Part shown: piece by piece, positions 1 through 9,961 of the stretch | How the letters are laid out: every line of letters starts with the position of its first letter | Position numbering within the stretch: the stretch's first letter is position 1 | Assembly (NCBI GenBank): GCA_002483105.1 | Contig: DLHG01000013.1 | Coordinates: 744,001-808,000 of the forward strand | From: Bacteroidetes bacterium UBA7674 | GTDB taxonomy: Bacteria > Bacteroidota > Bacteroidia > Chitinophagales > Chitinophagaceae | DNA: 64,000 nt | Direction: 5' to 3' | Notes under the pieces: generated by a model | Databases searched by the model: none | The model's input: only the letters and a program-made list of their open reading frames with translations | What the model was told of the DNA's origin: nothing | Translations under genes and position numbers: made by a program

Positions 1-329
1 AACACAGGTACACCAATACCCGGCTCGTTACCAAATTTCAGCGCAAGTCTTTCCTTTCCCCTTACCCAGTGTGGCACTCTTACCGGTTGCAGCCATACCC
101 TGTCTGCACCGGCTTCTTTCATCGCTGTCTCTCCCCATGTTACCGCCTTTGCAGCCTGTGGCGATCCGCTCAGGCGATGGCCCACGGTCTTGCAAAGAAC
201 ACGTAGATTTTCATAACAGGTGCCACGGAGCATTATTTCATCGGATAGCTTCCTGACCACAACAGAATCCTGCCCCTGCGAACCAAAAGACAAACACAAG
301 CAAAATATTGCTGATACGATTTTCTTCAT
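1..329 (-). CDS. M28-like metallopeptidase, N-terminal part only
   Basis: Partial gene running off the left edge; the ATG lies at 327-329 and the frame is open to base 1 (109 codons). The protein begins with a signal peptide (MKKIVSAIFCLCLSF...GSQGQ) and then carries the stretch CYENLRVLCKTVGHRLSGSP and PQAAKAVTWGE, which resembles the N-terminus of secreted Bacteroidota M28/M20-type aminopeptidases. The zinc-binding residues would lie outside the window, so the family call rests on the N-terminal segment only. It is divergent from the cytochrome-like gene at 426. Confidence 0.7.
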   Translation of the reverse strand, partial: MKKIVSAIFCLCLSFGSQGQDSVVVRKLSDEIMLRGTCYENLRVLCKTVGHRLSGSPQAAKAVTWGETAMKEAGADRVWLQPVRVPHWVRGKERLALKFGNEPGIGVPV

Positions 330-425
330 CCGATAAAAATAACAAAGAGGTTGGTATAAATAAACTTAATTGGGGTGATATGCACAACGATCTTATATTT
401 ACAACTGTATTATAAAACATTCTAA

Positions 426-740
426 ATGAGAACCGTTCTTACGCTCCTGACCTTATCTGCCGCTATCGCAGTTTTCGTTAATTGCTCCCCTAAAACAACA
501 GGCGCAATAACTAACTCCACACAGACTGAAACGATTGAATCATATTCGGATGAGCAAAAAGTGGCTGGCAAAGCAATTTGGCTTGCCAATTGTGAAAAAT
601 GCCATAAGCTCTACGCAACAACATCCTACAGCCTTAACCAGTGGAAGAACATATTGCCAAAGATGACCAAAAGGGCCAAGCTGGACGAGGCTCAGGCTTT
701 GGCGGTTCGTGCATATATCTATACTAATACCGGGGGGTAA
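426..740 (+). CDS. small c-type cytochrome-like lipoprotein
   Basis: A 104-residue protein with a hydrophobic N-terminus ending in a likely lipobox Cys (C20, context VFVNC-S) and a single haem-c motif CEKCH at residues 56-60. The region after the motif is helical and lacks an obvious distal Met ligand of the usual type, apart from an Met in LPKMTKRAK. The likely role is electron transfer or haem binding in the periplasm, attached to a membrane. No redox enzyme is adjacent (bshA follows on the same strand after 114 bp), so the partner is unknown. Confidence 0.75.
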   Translation: MRTVLTLLTLSAAIAVFVNCSPKTTGAITNSTQTETIESYSDEQKVAGKAIWLANCEKCHKLYATTSYSLNQWKNILPKMTKRAKLDEAQALAVRAYIYTNTGG

Positions 741-854
741 TGTTGTTTTGTATGAAGTGACTATTATTAATGCTGATAGCAGTATTGAGGTGAAATGGCT
801 GTTAAGTTTGATATTTGCATATTATTCTGAACGGTTTAGACGAAATTTGTATAG

Positions 855-2000
855 ATGAAAATAGGTATTGTTTGTTACCCTACGTTTGGTGGTAGTGGCG
901 TTTTAGCAACGGAATTGGGCATGGCACTTTCTGAGAAAGGGCACGAGGTACATTTTATTACTTACCAACAGCCTGTCCGGTTACATTTCCACCCCAATAT
1001 CTATTATCACGAGGTAGCAGTGCCTACCTATCCTTTGTTCGATTATCCTCCTTACGAGACCGCGCTCGCCAGTACCATGGTGAATGTGATACTGAATAAC
1101 AACCTTGACCTTCTACATGTACACTATGCCATTCCGCACGCATCAGCAGCGTACTTTGCCCGCCAGATATTGAAGAAGCAGGGCAGGGACATACCTTTTA
1201 TAACTACGCTGCATGGTACGGACATCACCCTTGTGGGTCGCGACCAAACCTATGCACCTGTGGTAACCTTCTCTATTAATGAGTCGGATGCCATCACTGC
1301 TGTTTCTCAAAACCTGAAGGAGGAGACTTTCCGCTTTTTCCCGATAGAAAAGGACATACAGGTGATCACCAACTTCGTGGATATGAAGCGTTTCAGCTAT
1401 TCCGACAAGAATCACTTCAAAAAGATGTTGGCTCCGAATGACGAGCGCATCATGGTGCACGTGTCTAACTTCCGCAAGGTAAAGAGGGTAGAGGACGTGA
1501 TAAAGGTTTTTGAAAAAGTACATGCTAAGATACCTTCCAAACTATTGATGATTGGCGATGGACCTGAGCGCCCCGGTGCTGAAGAGCTATGCCGTTCTTT
1601 GGAGATATGCAATGATATCCGTTTCCTCGGTAAGCAAGACCAGATGGATGAGATACTCAGCATTACTGACCTGTTCATACTTCCTTCTCAATATGAGAGC
1701 TTCGGCCTTTCTGCCCTGGAGGCAATGGCTTGTGGTGTGCCTGTAATATCTACCAATGCCGGTGGCCTCCCTGAGATCAATGTGCATGGCCAGACGGGCT
1801 ATCTCAGCGAAGTAGGTGATGTAGAAGATATGGCAAAGAACGCCCTGCATATACTTACCGATGATGGCCGCCTTACGGAATTCAAGAAAAATGCCCTGGC
1901 TCAAGCCCAGACATTCGACAAGAACCATATTGTACCCTTGTACGAAGAACTCTACAAGAAGGTAGTTGCTAATTATAAGGCAAAGCAGGTGATCGCTTAA
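855..2000 (+). CDS. bshA: N-acetyl-alpha-D-glucosaminyl L-malate synthase BshA
   Basis: A 381-residue GT4 glycosyltransferase. The N-terminus MKIGIVCYPTFGGSGVLATE is typical of BshA, which joins UDP-GlcNAc to L-malate in the first step of bacillithiol synthesis. The GT4 E-x7-E motif is visible as ESFGLSALE near residue 285, followed by MACGVPVI and NAGGLPE. Length matches the family. The start ATG is preceded by a GAAATTTG that differs from the TAnnTTTG -7 element by one base and ends 5 bp upstream, so the leader could be very short. bshB and bshC are not in the window. Confidence 0.93.
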   Translation: MKIGIVCYPTFGGSGVLATELGMALSEKGHEVHFITYQQPVRLHFHPNIYYHEVAVPTYPLFDYPPYETALASTMVNVILNNNLDLLHVHYAIPHASAAYFARQILKKQGRDIPFITTLHGTDITLVGRDQTYAPVVTFSINESDAITAVSQNLKEETFRFFPIEKDIQVITNFVDMKRFSYSDKNHFKKMLAPNDERIMVHVSNFRKVKRVEDVIKVFEKVHAKIPSKLLMIGDGPERPGAEELCRSLEICNDIRFLGKQDQMDEILSITDLFILPSQYESFGLSALEAMACGVPVISTNAGGLPEINVHGQTGYLSEVGDVEDMAKNALHILTDDGRLTEFKKNALAQAQTFDKNHIVPLYEELYKKVVANYKAKQVIA

Positions 2001-2123
2001 TTATAAACCGGTTGCCAATACAAAGAAGTGCTTTCTTAGGGTGAATTTCCCCGATTTTTAGCTGACTCTATTGAATATGAGCGGTTTAATCGCTAAACTT
2101 ACCATGTTTTTAATACCAGAAGC

Positions 2124-3854
2124 ATGGCACAAAGCATTTTCCGCAGAAAGACCGTTGAACAGATAGAAAGAGATGCCGCCTCAGGTCTGACTGATGCGCA
2201 TGGGGCTCCTAACATGAGCCGTGTCCTCGGTGTCCGCGATCTTACCTTTATGGGTATTGCCGCTATCGTAGGTGCGGGTATCTTCTCTACTATCGGTAAG
2301 GCGAGTTTCAATGGCGGACCGGGTATTGTGCTGTTGTTCATCTTTGTATCTATTGCCTGCACATTCTCAGCAATATGTTATGCGGAGTTTGCCAGTATGG
2401 TGCCTGTCTCCGGTAGCGCTTATACATATTCATATGTGGCCTTTGGCGAGGTGATAGCCTGGATAATTGGCTGGGATCTGCTAATGGAGTACGCCATAGG
2501 TAACATAGCCGTTGCCATATCGTGGAGTGATTACTTTACTTCTTTGCTTGACGGGATGGGCGCACATATCCCAGACTATCTCACGATGGACTACTGGACA
2601 GCCAAAGATATGGCCAGTGATGCCGCCAAAGCTGCCTGGAACAATGCACCTATGCTGGGCAGCCTCCGTATCATTTGCGACCTGCCTGCATTTCTCATTA
2701 CTGTTATCATTACCTGGATCATCTACGTAGGTATTAAAGAATCCAAACGCAGTACCAATATCATGGTGATACTGAAGATGGCCATTATCGCCATAGTGAT
2801 CATATGTGGTGCCTTCTATGTAAAAACGGAGAACTGGACACCCTTCTTACCAAACGGTATGGGCGGTGTACTCAGCGGAACAGCCGCTGTATTCTTCTCT
2901 TACATTGGTTTTGATGCTATCTCTACTACTGCTGAAGAGTGTAAGAATCCGCAACGCGATCTGCCTAAGGCAATGTTCAACTCGCTTATTATCTGCACTG
3001 TTCTATACATAGTCATTGCACTGGTGCTGACAGGTATGGTAAGCTATACGCAACTGGACGTGGGTGATCCGTTGGCATATGTGTTTCATGCTATCGGTAT
3101 GGACTGGCTGGCAGGGGTAATAGCCGTGAGTGCGGTCATAGCCACGGCGAGTGTACTGCTTGTTTTCCAACTTGGCCAGCCCCGTATCTGGATGAGCATG
3201 AGCCGTGATGGCTTGCTGCCTCCTATATTCGCACGTATCCATAAGAAGTATAAAACCCCTTCTTTCTCTACCGTGCTTACAGGCTTTGTAGTGGGTATTC
3301 CGGCACTATTCCTAAATCTGAGCGTGGTAGTTGATCTGACCAGTGTGGGGACTTTATTTGCCTTTGTATTGGTTTGTGGTGGTATTATCCGCCTGCAGCA
3401 GCAGCGTAAAAAGTTGGGTAACCTGCCACCTGAAGCGTTGAAAAAAGATATAAACGGCGCAGACATCATCCCGCAAAGCAAATTCAAAACGCCTTACATC
3501 AATTCAAGGTTTATCGTTCCTTTGCTATTCATACTAACAGTGGTATTGTTTGTGATCTACGGAGATGATAGCTTCTTCAAAATGTCCGATGACGCAGGAA
3601 ATGTTACCTGGGATGTGATCAGCGGCAAAGTGCCGTATATTATGTTCGGATTGTTGTTCGCTATCACCGCAATTCTATCATTCATGCATAGTTACTCGCT
3701 GATACCTGTACTGGGTTTCCTGTCGTGTAGTTATTTGCTTTGCGAGTCAGGTACCACCAACTGGGAACGGTTCCTTGTTTGGCTATTGATAGGATTGGCT
3801 ATTTACTTCCTCTATGGTAAGAAGAAGAGCAAACTGGCACAACAGGGATTATAA
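2124..3854 (+). CDS. APC-family amino acid permease
   Basis: A 576-residue integral membrane protein of the amino acid-polyamine-organocation family. After a cytoplasmic N-terminus (about 40 residues) the first helix contains GIAAIVGAGIFSTIG, the family's substrate-binding glycine motif, and a later segment has FFSYIGFDAISTTAEE followed by NPQRDLPKA, as in cationic amino acid transporters of the YfnA/CAT type. About 12-14 membrane segments are visible. A hydrophilic insert occurs around residues 425-465 (QQQRKKLGNLPPEALKK and on) before the last helices. Substrate cannot be told from sequence; a strong terminator follows at 3873. Confidence 0.88.
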   Translation: MAQSIFRRKTVEQIERDAASGLTDAHGAPNMSRVLGVRDLTFMGIAAIVGAGIFSTIGKASFNGGPGIVLLFIFVSIACTFSAICYAEFASMVPVSGSAYTYSYVAFGEVIAWIIGWDLLMEYAIGNIAVAISWSDYFTSLLDGMGAHIPDYLTMDYWTAKDMASDAAKAAWNNAPMLGSLRIICDLPAFLITVIITWIIYVGIKESKRSTNIMVILKMAIIAIVIICGAFYVKTENWTPFLPNGMGGVLSGTAAVFFSYIGFDAISTTAEECKNPQRDLPKAMFNSLIICTVLYIVIALVLTGMVSYTQLDVGDPLAYVFHAIGMDWLAGVIAVSAVIATASVLLVFQLGQPRIWMSMSRDGLLPPIFARIHKKYKTPSFSTVLTGFVVGIPALFLNLSVVVDLTSVGTLFAFVLVCGGIIRLQQQRKKLGNLPPEALKKDINGADIIPQSKFKTPYINSRFIVPLLFILTVVLFVIYGDDSFFKMSDDAGNVTWDVISGKVPYIMFGLLFAITAILSFMHSYSLIPVLGFLSCSYLLCESGTTNWERFLVWLLIGLAIYFLYGKKKSKLAQQGL

Positions 3855-3872
3855 TAATATTTCTAAAAATAA

Positions 3873-3909
3873 AAAAATGCTCTCTCGGTTCAACTAAGAG
3901 AGCATTTTT
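3873..3909 (+). terminator. rho-independent terminator after the permease
   Basis: Inverted repeat with 13-bp arms (3873-3885 and 3897-3909; core TGCTCTCT / AGAGAGCA) with A-rich left and T-rich right flanks, so it can act in both directions between the convergent permease and histidine kinase genes. Confidence 0.85.
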
Positions 3910-3950
3910 ATGTTGTAAATATTGTGATGGCCAAAGGAATCTGGTTGATC

Positions 3951-5885
3951 CTATGAATCCTTCAAATCCGGGTTGAAACTTAATTCCACCACCACAGTAG
4001 TACCCCTTCCCGGGAAGGAGTCAAAGTCAACTGTTCCATTCAGGTATTCTACCCGTGAAATAATATTCTTCAAGCCTATGCCGCCGTATTCTGATATCTT
4101 CCTGGTATCAAAGCCCTTGCCATTGTCTTCTATCATCATGGTTAGGCTGTCCGCGTCTTTTATCAGCTGAATACTGATATTGCTGGCTCCTGCGTGCTTA
4201 ATGATATTGCTGACAGTTTCCTGCATTACGCGATAAAGTACAGTCTCGGTAGTGCTCTCCAGCCTGTCGTTGAGTCCTATTATCTGCAGGTCCACTTTCA
4301 GTGCCCCTGTCGCGGCTATCTTATCAATAAATTCCCGTACTGCCTTTGCCAGACCGAAACGTATCAGGGCGTTCGGCATCATGTTGTGCGATACACTTCT
4401 TACTTCTTTTACCGCATCATCCACCATGTCCATGATAGCAGCGTATTGCTCTTTGTTTTCTTCGCCCTGCTGTATCTTATCAGCAAAGGCATTCATATTC
4501 AACTTTACTGCCGATATCTGCTGGCCAACACCATCATGCAATTCACGTGCTATTCTTATTCTCTCTTTTTCTTCTGCTTCTATTATTGCCTTGGTGCGTA
4601 GCTCTCTTTGTTTTATCAGCTCGGCGTCCAGTTCCTGCTGCTTCTTCAGCTTATACCTGTTGTAGAATAAGTACCCAAGAATGGCCAACACAATAAACGA
4701 ACCGATCAGTATGCCCATCTGCACGCGCTTCTTATTCAGTTCCAGTGTTTTCTTGCTTATTTCCAGGTCTTTCTTCTCCGTGTCATATTTGGTCTGCATA
4801 TCAGCCATCTGCTGCGCTACATCTTTATTGAAGGCAGAGTCTTTACGTTTGGCAAATTCAGCATTGTACTCGTAGGCCTTTTTGTAGTCGCCCTGCGCTG
4901 CTGCTATTTGTGAGAGTGCCTCATATGCCGGGAGTATGATGCCCGGGAAGTTGTTTTTCTTAGAGAGCTCCAGTCCTTTCAGTATCATTTTTTCGGCCTG
5001 CGGGTAGTTCTTCATGTGGCTATATACCAGTCCCACGTTTATGTAGTGGGTAGCAATGCCCGCATAATCTTCCGACTGCTCTTTGTAGCTGAGTGCGGTA
5101 TCATAATATTTCAGTGCCTGTGTATAGTCTCTGAGGTCGGTGTAGACATTAGCGATGTTGTTATAGGCAGAGCCCAGTTGGAAAGGGTCGGGGTTTTTCT
5201 TCTTGATATCCAGCGACTTCATGTAGTAGTGCAGCGAAGAATCAAATTTGTTGGTGTTATAATATACGTTGCCAATGTTGTTGTATGCATAGGCCATCCT
5301 GTCTTCCATTCCTGCTTTCCGGTAAGTGCCCAGTGCACCCCTGTAATATTTCAGCGCCTCTTCGTTCTTATTCAGGCCCTTTTCGTTTATCACACCCAGC
5401 CATATGTAGGAATCGGCAATGCCTTTTACATCATTGGCTTCTTCCCGGTATTTCAGCGATTGCAGTATCAGCTTTAGTGCTTCGGTGAATTTTCCCTGGT
5501 CGTATTGCAGTATCCCCATCGCTATCGAAAAACTGCCCATGCGCGATTTGTCTTTCAACTTCACCGCTATCGCCATTCCTTTATCCAGGTGTACCTGCGA
5601 CTCGTCGTATGTGCCTTGTATGTCCAGGAACGAACCATAGTCCCTGTAAATATTCATCAAGCCATTCTTAAAGTTTAGCTTTTCGCCCAGTGCAATAGCC
5701 TGTTTGGCAAAACCTTCCGCTTTCTCAGGGGCGCTATTCTTCGTCAACCCGAACGCCTTTATGTAGAGGTTTACTTTATTGGTGTCCGCTTTCGCCTTGC
5801 CTATTTCCGTTTGTATGCTATCTATTTGTGCAAAGGCACTTGTGGAGAACAGCACTATTGCCGGAACTAACAACCATCTTTTCAT
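3951..5885 (-). CDS. TPR-containing sensor histidine kinase (HisKA_3 type)
   Basis: A 644-residue kinase if started at the ATG at 5885 (MKRWLLVPAIVLFSTSAFAQ, a clear signal peptide); an upstream in-frame start would add 21 non-signal residues. Order of parts: signal peptide, about six to seven TPR repeats (residues ~25-350, with GNVYYNTNKFDSSLHYYMKS-like units), a coiled segment, one membrane helix (MGILIGSFIVLAILGYLFY), a HisKA_3 dimerisation domain with ARELHDGVGQQ (phosphoacceptor His near residue 450), and a HATPase domain with EDNGKGF and GIGLKNI. No response regulator is adjacent, so it is an orphan in this window. A LuxR/NarL-type partner is expected. Confidence 0.9.
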   Translation of the reverse strand: MKRWLLVPAIVLFSTSAFAQIDSIQTEIGKAKADTNKVNLYIKAFGLTKNSAPEKAEGFAKQAIALGEKLNFKNGLMNIYRDYGSFLDIQGTYDESQVHLDKGMAIAVKLKDKSRMGSFSIAMGILQYDQGKFTEALKLILQSLKYREEANDVKGIADSYIWLGVINEKGLNKNEEALKYYRGALGTYRKAGMEDRMAYAYNNIGNVYYNTNKFDSSLHYYMKSLDIKKKNPDPFQLGSAYNNIANVYTDLRDYTQALKYYDTALSYKEQSEDYAGIATHYINVGLVYSHMKNYPQAEKMILKGLELSKKNNFPGIILPAYEALSQIAAAQGDYKKAYEYNAEFAKRKDSAFNKDVAQQMADMQTKYDTEKKDLEISKKTLELNKKRVQMGILIGSFIVLAILGYLFYNRYKLKKQQELDAELIKQRELRTKAIIEAEEKERIRIARELHDGVGQQISAVKLNMNAFADKIQQGEENKEQYAAIMDMVDDAVKEVRSVSHNMMPNALIRFGLAKAVREFIDKIAATGALKVDLQIIGLNDRLESTTETVLYRVMQETVSNIIKHAGASNISIQLIKDADSLTMMIEDNGKGFDTRKISEYGGIGLKNIISRVEYLNGTVDFDSFPGRGTTVVVELSFNPDLKDS

Positions 5886-5916
5886 GGGACTAATATAAGC
5901 CAATATACTATACATA

Positions 5917-5943
5917 AAAAGGGGAGCCCTAAAGCTCCCCTTT
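5917..5943 (-). terminator. terminator between the acidic protein and the histidine kinase
   Basis: Hairpin AAAGGGGAGC / GCTCCCCTTT (5918-5927 with 5934-5943, six-base loop). On the minus strand it is followed by a T tract, as expected for the end of the 5961-6401 transcript. Confidence 0.8.
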
Positions 5944-5960
5944 CTCATCCTTTGACACTG

Positions 5961-6401
5961 CTATCGGTCTTCACTTTCTTCAAGGCTATCGTTATTGTCG
6001 CTGCCGAGGCTGTAGTAGTTATTTTCTTCATCTTCGGCTCCTATTTCTTCATTGGCATCATCCAGCTCGCTTCCGGGCACGTCCAGTCCGTCGGTTGTAT
6101 TGTTTTCATTAAGCGGTTCCCCGTCTTCATCAATACTATCCAGGATATTCTTCACGCCGTTGAACTCACTGCCACCATCTATGGAGTCAAGCAGGTTCAG
6201 GTCTTCTTCCGTTACATCTGCTTCTGTACCCATTACTATGTCCTCATTCTCCCGCTCGTTAGTAGGAGCTGTTTTTTCTGCATCTATGCTAACGATGCCA
6301 TTATTATTGTCAGGTGCAGCGATGTCTTCCCGCGCAGGGTAGTGCGGGTAACCCGGGAAATCTTTGTCTTGACCTTCTTTATTATTATCTGGCGTGCTCA
6401 T
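5961..6401 (-). CDS. acidic conserved hypothetical protein
   Basis: A 146-residue protein of unknown function with 44 Asp/Glu residues (about 30%) and many Asn. There is no signal peptide or membrane segment. The N-terminal stretch DFPGYPHYPAREDI looks like a short conserved motif in an otherwise low-complexity acidic chain, suggesting an intrinsically disordered protein. It is transcribed alone: a terminator follows at 5917 and 100 bp separate it from the YdcF-like gene. The ATG at 6399-6401 is the only sensible start. Confidence 0.7.
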   Translation of the reverse strand: MSTPDNNKEGQDKDFPGYPHYPAREDIAAPDNNNGIVSIDAEKTAPTNERENEDIVMGTEADVTEEDLNLLDSIDGGSEFNGVKNILDSIDEDGEPLNENNTTDGLDVPGSELDDANEEIGAEDEENNYYSLGSDNNDSLEESEDR

Positions 6402-6504
6402 GTGTATGTATTTTACATAAAACTATAAAAAAGCTGTGCCGCCAATGATGACCAATGTCATTATTAACTATCCATTCGCACTATTTTAAGATAAAAGGAC
6501 TTTA

Positions 6505-7263
6505 TCACAATGCTTCCAGCTTTCCGTTGGGGATATTTTCCCATTCTATTTCCCTGCCGAGCGTGCCTCTTATTCGTTGAAATAGTCCCTCTGTTTCAGT
6601 GATGGGAAAAAACCTCTTATCTCTGAACTGTTGATATTCGGTGGCTTCCAGTATCGGGTTGAGGTGCTTGTAAGCGCGGAGTGTATCTACCACAAAAGGT
6701 ACCCTGTGCACAGTTGTTTCAAAACGTCTTCTTAAAAATCGTCTCAATAGCAACGATTGAAAAGGGTCGGTGGCCAATGCTAGTTTTTTAAACCCTAATT
6801 TTTTTGCCAGTTTGTAAGAGTAATATACATTTTCGGTACTGTGTCGGGCAAGTGTATCGTAGAAAATACGTTCAGCAGGTATCCCCAGTTTCTGCGCGTA
6901 GACACCCATGATCTTCGATTCGTGGTATGGGGAATATACGGCCGCGCCGGAAAAAATAACATTCTTAGTGATGCCGTTGTTGTACAAACATAAGGCCCAG
7001 AGTACTCGTGCTTTCATTACAGAATCCCATGCACCATTGTTAAACGGGATGCCTGGTACGATAATGGCATCAAAAGGCGCATGATTTTCTTTCGCCTCTG
7101 CAAGCATTCTTCTCGGTGCTTTCCTCGGGGTGATGCAGGACGATAGCTGGATGGTGAATAACGCGAGGGCTATTGACAGGAATATGATAGACTTGAACTG
7201 TTTCAAATTTTCTGATTTTACAAACAATAAACAGTCTGTACGCTGATATTGTTTAAAAATCAT
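6505..7263 (-). CDS. YdcF/ElyC-SanA family (DUF218) protein
   Basis: A 252-residue protein with the DUF218 pattern: FDAIIVPGIPF, then NNGITKNVIFSGAAVYSP, then RHSTENVYYSYKLAKKLGF and LATDPFQSLLL. An N-terminal hydrophobic stretch ending in LSSC (about residues 40-43) suggests a lipoprotein, although some 30 residues precede the hydrophobic core; an internal start is possible. Family members such as SanA/ElyC affect envelope integrity; the catalytic activity is not established. It begins 7 bp after the mutS stop and is probably translated from the same message. Confidence 0.8.
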   Translation of the reverse strand: MIFKQYQRTDCLLFVKSENLKQFKSIIFLSIALALFTIQLSSCITPRKAPRRMLAEAKENHAPFDAIIVPGIPFNNGAWDSVMKARVLWALCLYNNGITKNVIFSGAAVYSPYHESKIMGVYAQKLGIPAERIFYDTLARHSTENVYYSYKLAKKLGFKKLALATDPFQSLLLRRFLRRRFETTVHRVPFVVDTLRAYKHLNPILEATEYQQFRDKRFFPITETEGLFQRIRGTLGREIEWENIPNGKLEAL

Positions 7264-7270
7264 ACCAGTA

Positions 7271-9898
7271 TTATTTATACTGTTTCACGATCCCCTTCAT
7301 TTCATTGAGTTTCAGCAGGGCCTCAACAGGCGTAAGGGTATTGATGTCTGTATCATCCAGCAACTGTTGCAGTTTGCGCAGGTCATCTGTTACCCCGTCA
7401 AATATATTGAGTTGGAAATTAGGTAAGGATTGTATCTTCTTTACTTTTTCCACCGTGCTTCCCGCATTGCCGTGTTTTTCCTCCAGAGTCGCCAGTATCT
7501 CTTCTGCGCGGTTCAGCAGGGCAGGGGGCATACCTGCCATTCTTGCTACCTGGATACCAAAGCTATGCCTGCTGCCTCCGGGTTCCAGCTTGCGCAGGAA
7601 GATGACTTTGTTACCTGTCTCTTTATGGGTGATATGATAATTGCGTACCCGTGCTAATTGCCCTTCCAGTTCATTCAGCTCATGGTAGTGCGTAGCAAAT
7701 AGGGTTTTAGGCTTTGCTGTATGATTATGCAGATGCTCTACGATAGACCATGCCAGTGAGATACCATCATAAGTACTTGTACCGCGTCCTATCTCATCGA
7801 GCAGCACAAGGCTTCTTTCGCTCAGGTTGTTGATGATGCTGGCTGTCTCGTTCATCTCCACCATAAAGGTACTCTCACCACCACTGAGGTTGTCGGATGC
7901 TCCTACGCGGGTGAATATCTTATCCGTCAACCCGATATGTGCCGATGCCGCAGGAACAAAACTACCCATATGCGCCATCAGGGTGATGATCGCCGTCTGG
8001 CGAAGTAATGCGGATTTACCACTCATGTTCGGGCCGGTAAGGATGATCATCTGCTGTTCTTCTTTGTTTAGCAGTGTATCGTTGGCTATATAGCTTTCGC
8101 CGTGTGCCAACCGTTGTTCTATTACCGGGTGGCGACCATCTTTAATTTCCAGCGTGGCATCTTCCGACAGTAATGGCCGATGATAATTGTATTGTTTCGC
8201 ATTATGCGAAAAGCATAGCAGACAATCTATCTGCGCTATGATCTGAGCGTTCACTTGTATAGAAGCGATGTAAGGCTCAATGGCTGCCAGCAGTTGCTGG
8301 TACATATCCATTTCCAGCGCCAGTATCTTCTCTTCCGCGCCTAATATCTTCTCTTCGTACTCTTTCAGTTCCGGTGTTACGTAGCGCTCGGCGTTGGCGA
8401 GCGTTTGCTTGCGTATCCAGTCTGTAGGTACTTTGTCTTTATGCGTATGTGTTACTTCCAGGTAATACCCGAATACATTGTTGTAGGCTATCTTCAGTGA
8501 AGAGATACCTGTGCGTTGCGATTCGGTTTGCTGTATCTGAAGTAAATAATCTTTCCCGTTCCTGGATATCGCTCTCAGCTTATCCAGTTCTTCATGTACT
8601 CCTTCACGTATCATGCCGCCTTTGTGCGCTTGTGCCGGTGCGTCGTCTATAAGCACACTCTTAATGCGCTCCTGTATTTCAGAGTGGGGTAGCAGTGAAT
8701 GCACTATCTCACAAAGGGGGGTGAAATCAGAGGTCTCACAATGCTCGCGCATCTGCTGCATATAGTGCAGACTCTTGGCCAGCTGCATGATCTCTCTCGG
8801 GTTCGCTTTCTTCAAAGGGATCTTACCCACCAATCGTTCCACATCACCCACTTGCTTAATGAAAGCAGACAGTTGGTGATTCAGTTCCTGGTCTTTAATA
8901 AAATGACTGACGAGATCTAATCTCCTGTTGATCCTGTGCAGATCGAAGAGCGGGAATATCAGCCAGCGTTTTAGCAGGCGCGCACCCATCGGTGTCTGGG
9001 TATTGTCCAGTGCCATCAGCAGGCTCTGTCCTTTTTCATCGCTGCTGTGTACCAGTTCCAGGTTGCGGATAGTGAACCTGTCCATCCATAGGAACTCATC
9101 TGCTATCACGCGTTGTATCGCGTTGATATGTTGCAGGTTGGAGTGCTCTGTGTCTTTCAGGTAATGTAGTATCGCGCCAGATGCGATAGTAGCCACTTTC
9201 AGGTCTTCGATACCAAAACCTTTCAGCGACTTAGTCTGGAACTGCGCTATCAGTTGGTCATACGCGTATTGCTCCTGGAACACCCATTCATCCAAATGAA
9301 AGGTGTACACACGATTATCAAAATTCTCTTTGAATTTTTTCTGTTGTGATTTGGACAGCAGTATCTCCGAAGGCTGAAAGCTCTGGAGGAGCTTGTCCAT
9401 GTATTCTATATTTCCCTGTGCTGCATAGAACTCACCCGTTGTTACATCAAGGAACGCCACACCGCTTTGCTCATCACCTAAATATAATGCAGCAAGGAAG
9501 TTGTTCGTCTTGTTTTCCAGTAATTTGTCACTCGTAGCTACCCCGGGTGTCACCAATTCCGTTACGCCACGCTTCACTATGCCTTTCACCATCTTGGGGT
9601 CTTCCAACTGATCGCAAATAGCTACACGGTGTCCTGCTTTTACCAACTTGTGCAGATAAGTTTCTAAAGCATGATAGGGAAAACCTGCCAGCTCAATTGC
9701 AGAAGCAGAACCATTGGAACGCTTCGTCAGAGTAATGCCCAATATCCTCGAAGACATGATCGCATCTTCACCGAAGGTCTCGTAAAAATCACCTACACGA
9801 AACAGCAGTATGGCATCAGGGTATTTCGATTTGATCTCCCTGTGCTGCTTCATCAGCGGGGTTTCCGTCGCAGTCTTTTCTTTAGCCGTTTTTTGCAC
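7271..9898 (-). CDS. mutS: DNA mismatch repair protein MutS
   Basis: An 875-residue MutS1. The N-terminal mismatch-binding Phe-x-Glu is in LFRVGDFYETFGEDA; the ATPase has Walker A GPNMSGKSALLRQ near residue 620, LVLLDEIGRGTSTYDG (Walker B) and the ATHYHEL signature. The C-terminal part ends with the usual short helical tail. The start is GTG at 9896-9898 (MQKTAKEKT...); the next in-frame Met is in PLMKQHREIKSKYPDA, but family members extend upstream of it, so GTG is preferred. Acts with MutL on replication errors; no mutL here. Confidence 0.97.
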   Translation of the reverse strand: MQKTAKEKTATETPLMKQHREIKSKYPDAILLFRVGDFYETFGEDAIMSSRILGITLTKRSNGSASAIELAGFPYHALETYLHKLVKAGHRVAICDQLEDPKMVKGIVKRGVTELVTPGVATSDKLLENKTNNFLAALYLGDEQSGVAFLDVTTGEFYAAQGNIEYMDKLLQSFQPSEILLSKSQQKKFKENFDNRVYTFHLDEWVFQEQYAYDQLIAQFQTKSLKGFGIEDLKVATIASGAILHYLKDTEHSNLQHINAIQRVIADEFLWMDRFTIRNLELVHSSDEKGQSLLMALDNTQTPMGARLLKRWLIFPLFDLHRINRRLDLVSHFIKDQELNHQLSAFIKQVGDVERLVGKIPLKKANPREIMQLAKSLHYMQQMREHCETSDFTPLCEIVHSLLPHSEIQERIKSVLIDDAPAQAHKGGMIREGVHEELDKLRAISRNGKDYLLQIQQTESQRTGISSLKIAYNNVFGYYLEVTHTHKDKVPTDWIRKQTLANAERYVTPELKEYEEKILGAEEKILALEMDMYQQLLAAIEPYIASIQVNAQIIAQIDCLLCFSHNAKQYNYHRPLLSEDATLEIKDGRHPVIEQRLAHGESYIANDTLLNKEEQQMIILTGPNMSGKSALLRQTAIITLMAHMGSFVPAASAHIGLTDKIFTRVGASDNLSGGESTFMVEMNETASIINNLSERSLVLLDEIGRGTSTYDGISLAWSIVEHLHNHTAKPKTLFATHYHELNELEGQLARVRNYHITHKETGNKVIFLRKLEPGGSRHSFGIQVARMAGMPPALLNRAEEILATLEEKHGNAGSTVEKVKKIQSLPNFQLNIFDGVTDDLRKLQQLLDDTDINTLTPVEALLKLNEMKGIVKQYK

Positions 9899-9961
9899 CT
9901 TACAAACCTACTGAAAACGCCGCAGACACTCAGCGACTTATACACCTATGTGGATTACTTG

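Noticed and set aside
2001..2123. A clear promoter for the amino acid permease
   Set aside because: No TAnnTTTG with a -33 partner could be found in the gap; left unannotated.
5886..5948. Longer N-terminus for the TPR histidine kinase
   Set aside because: The extra residues would precede a clean signal peptide and overlap the terminator of the upstream gene.
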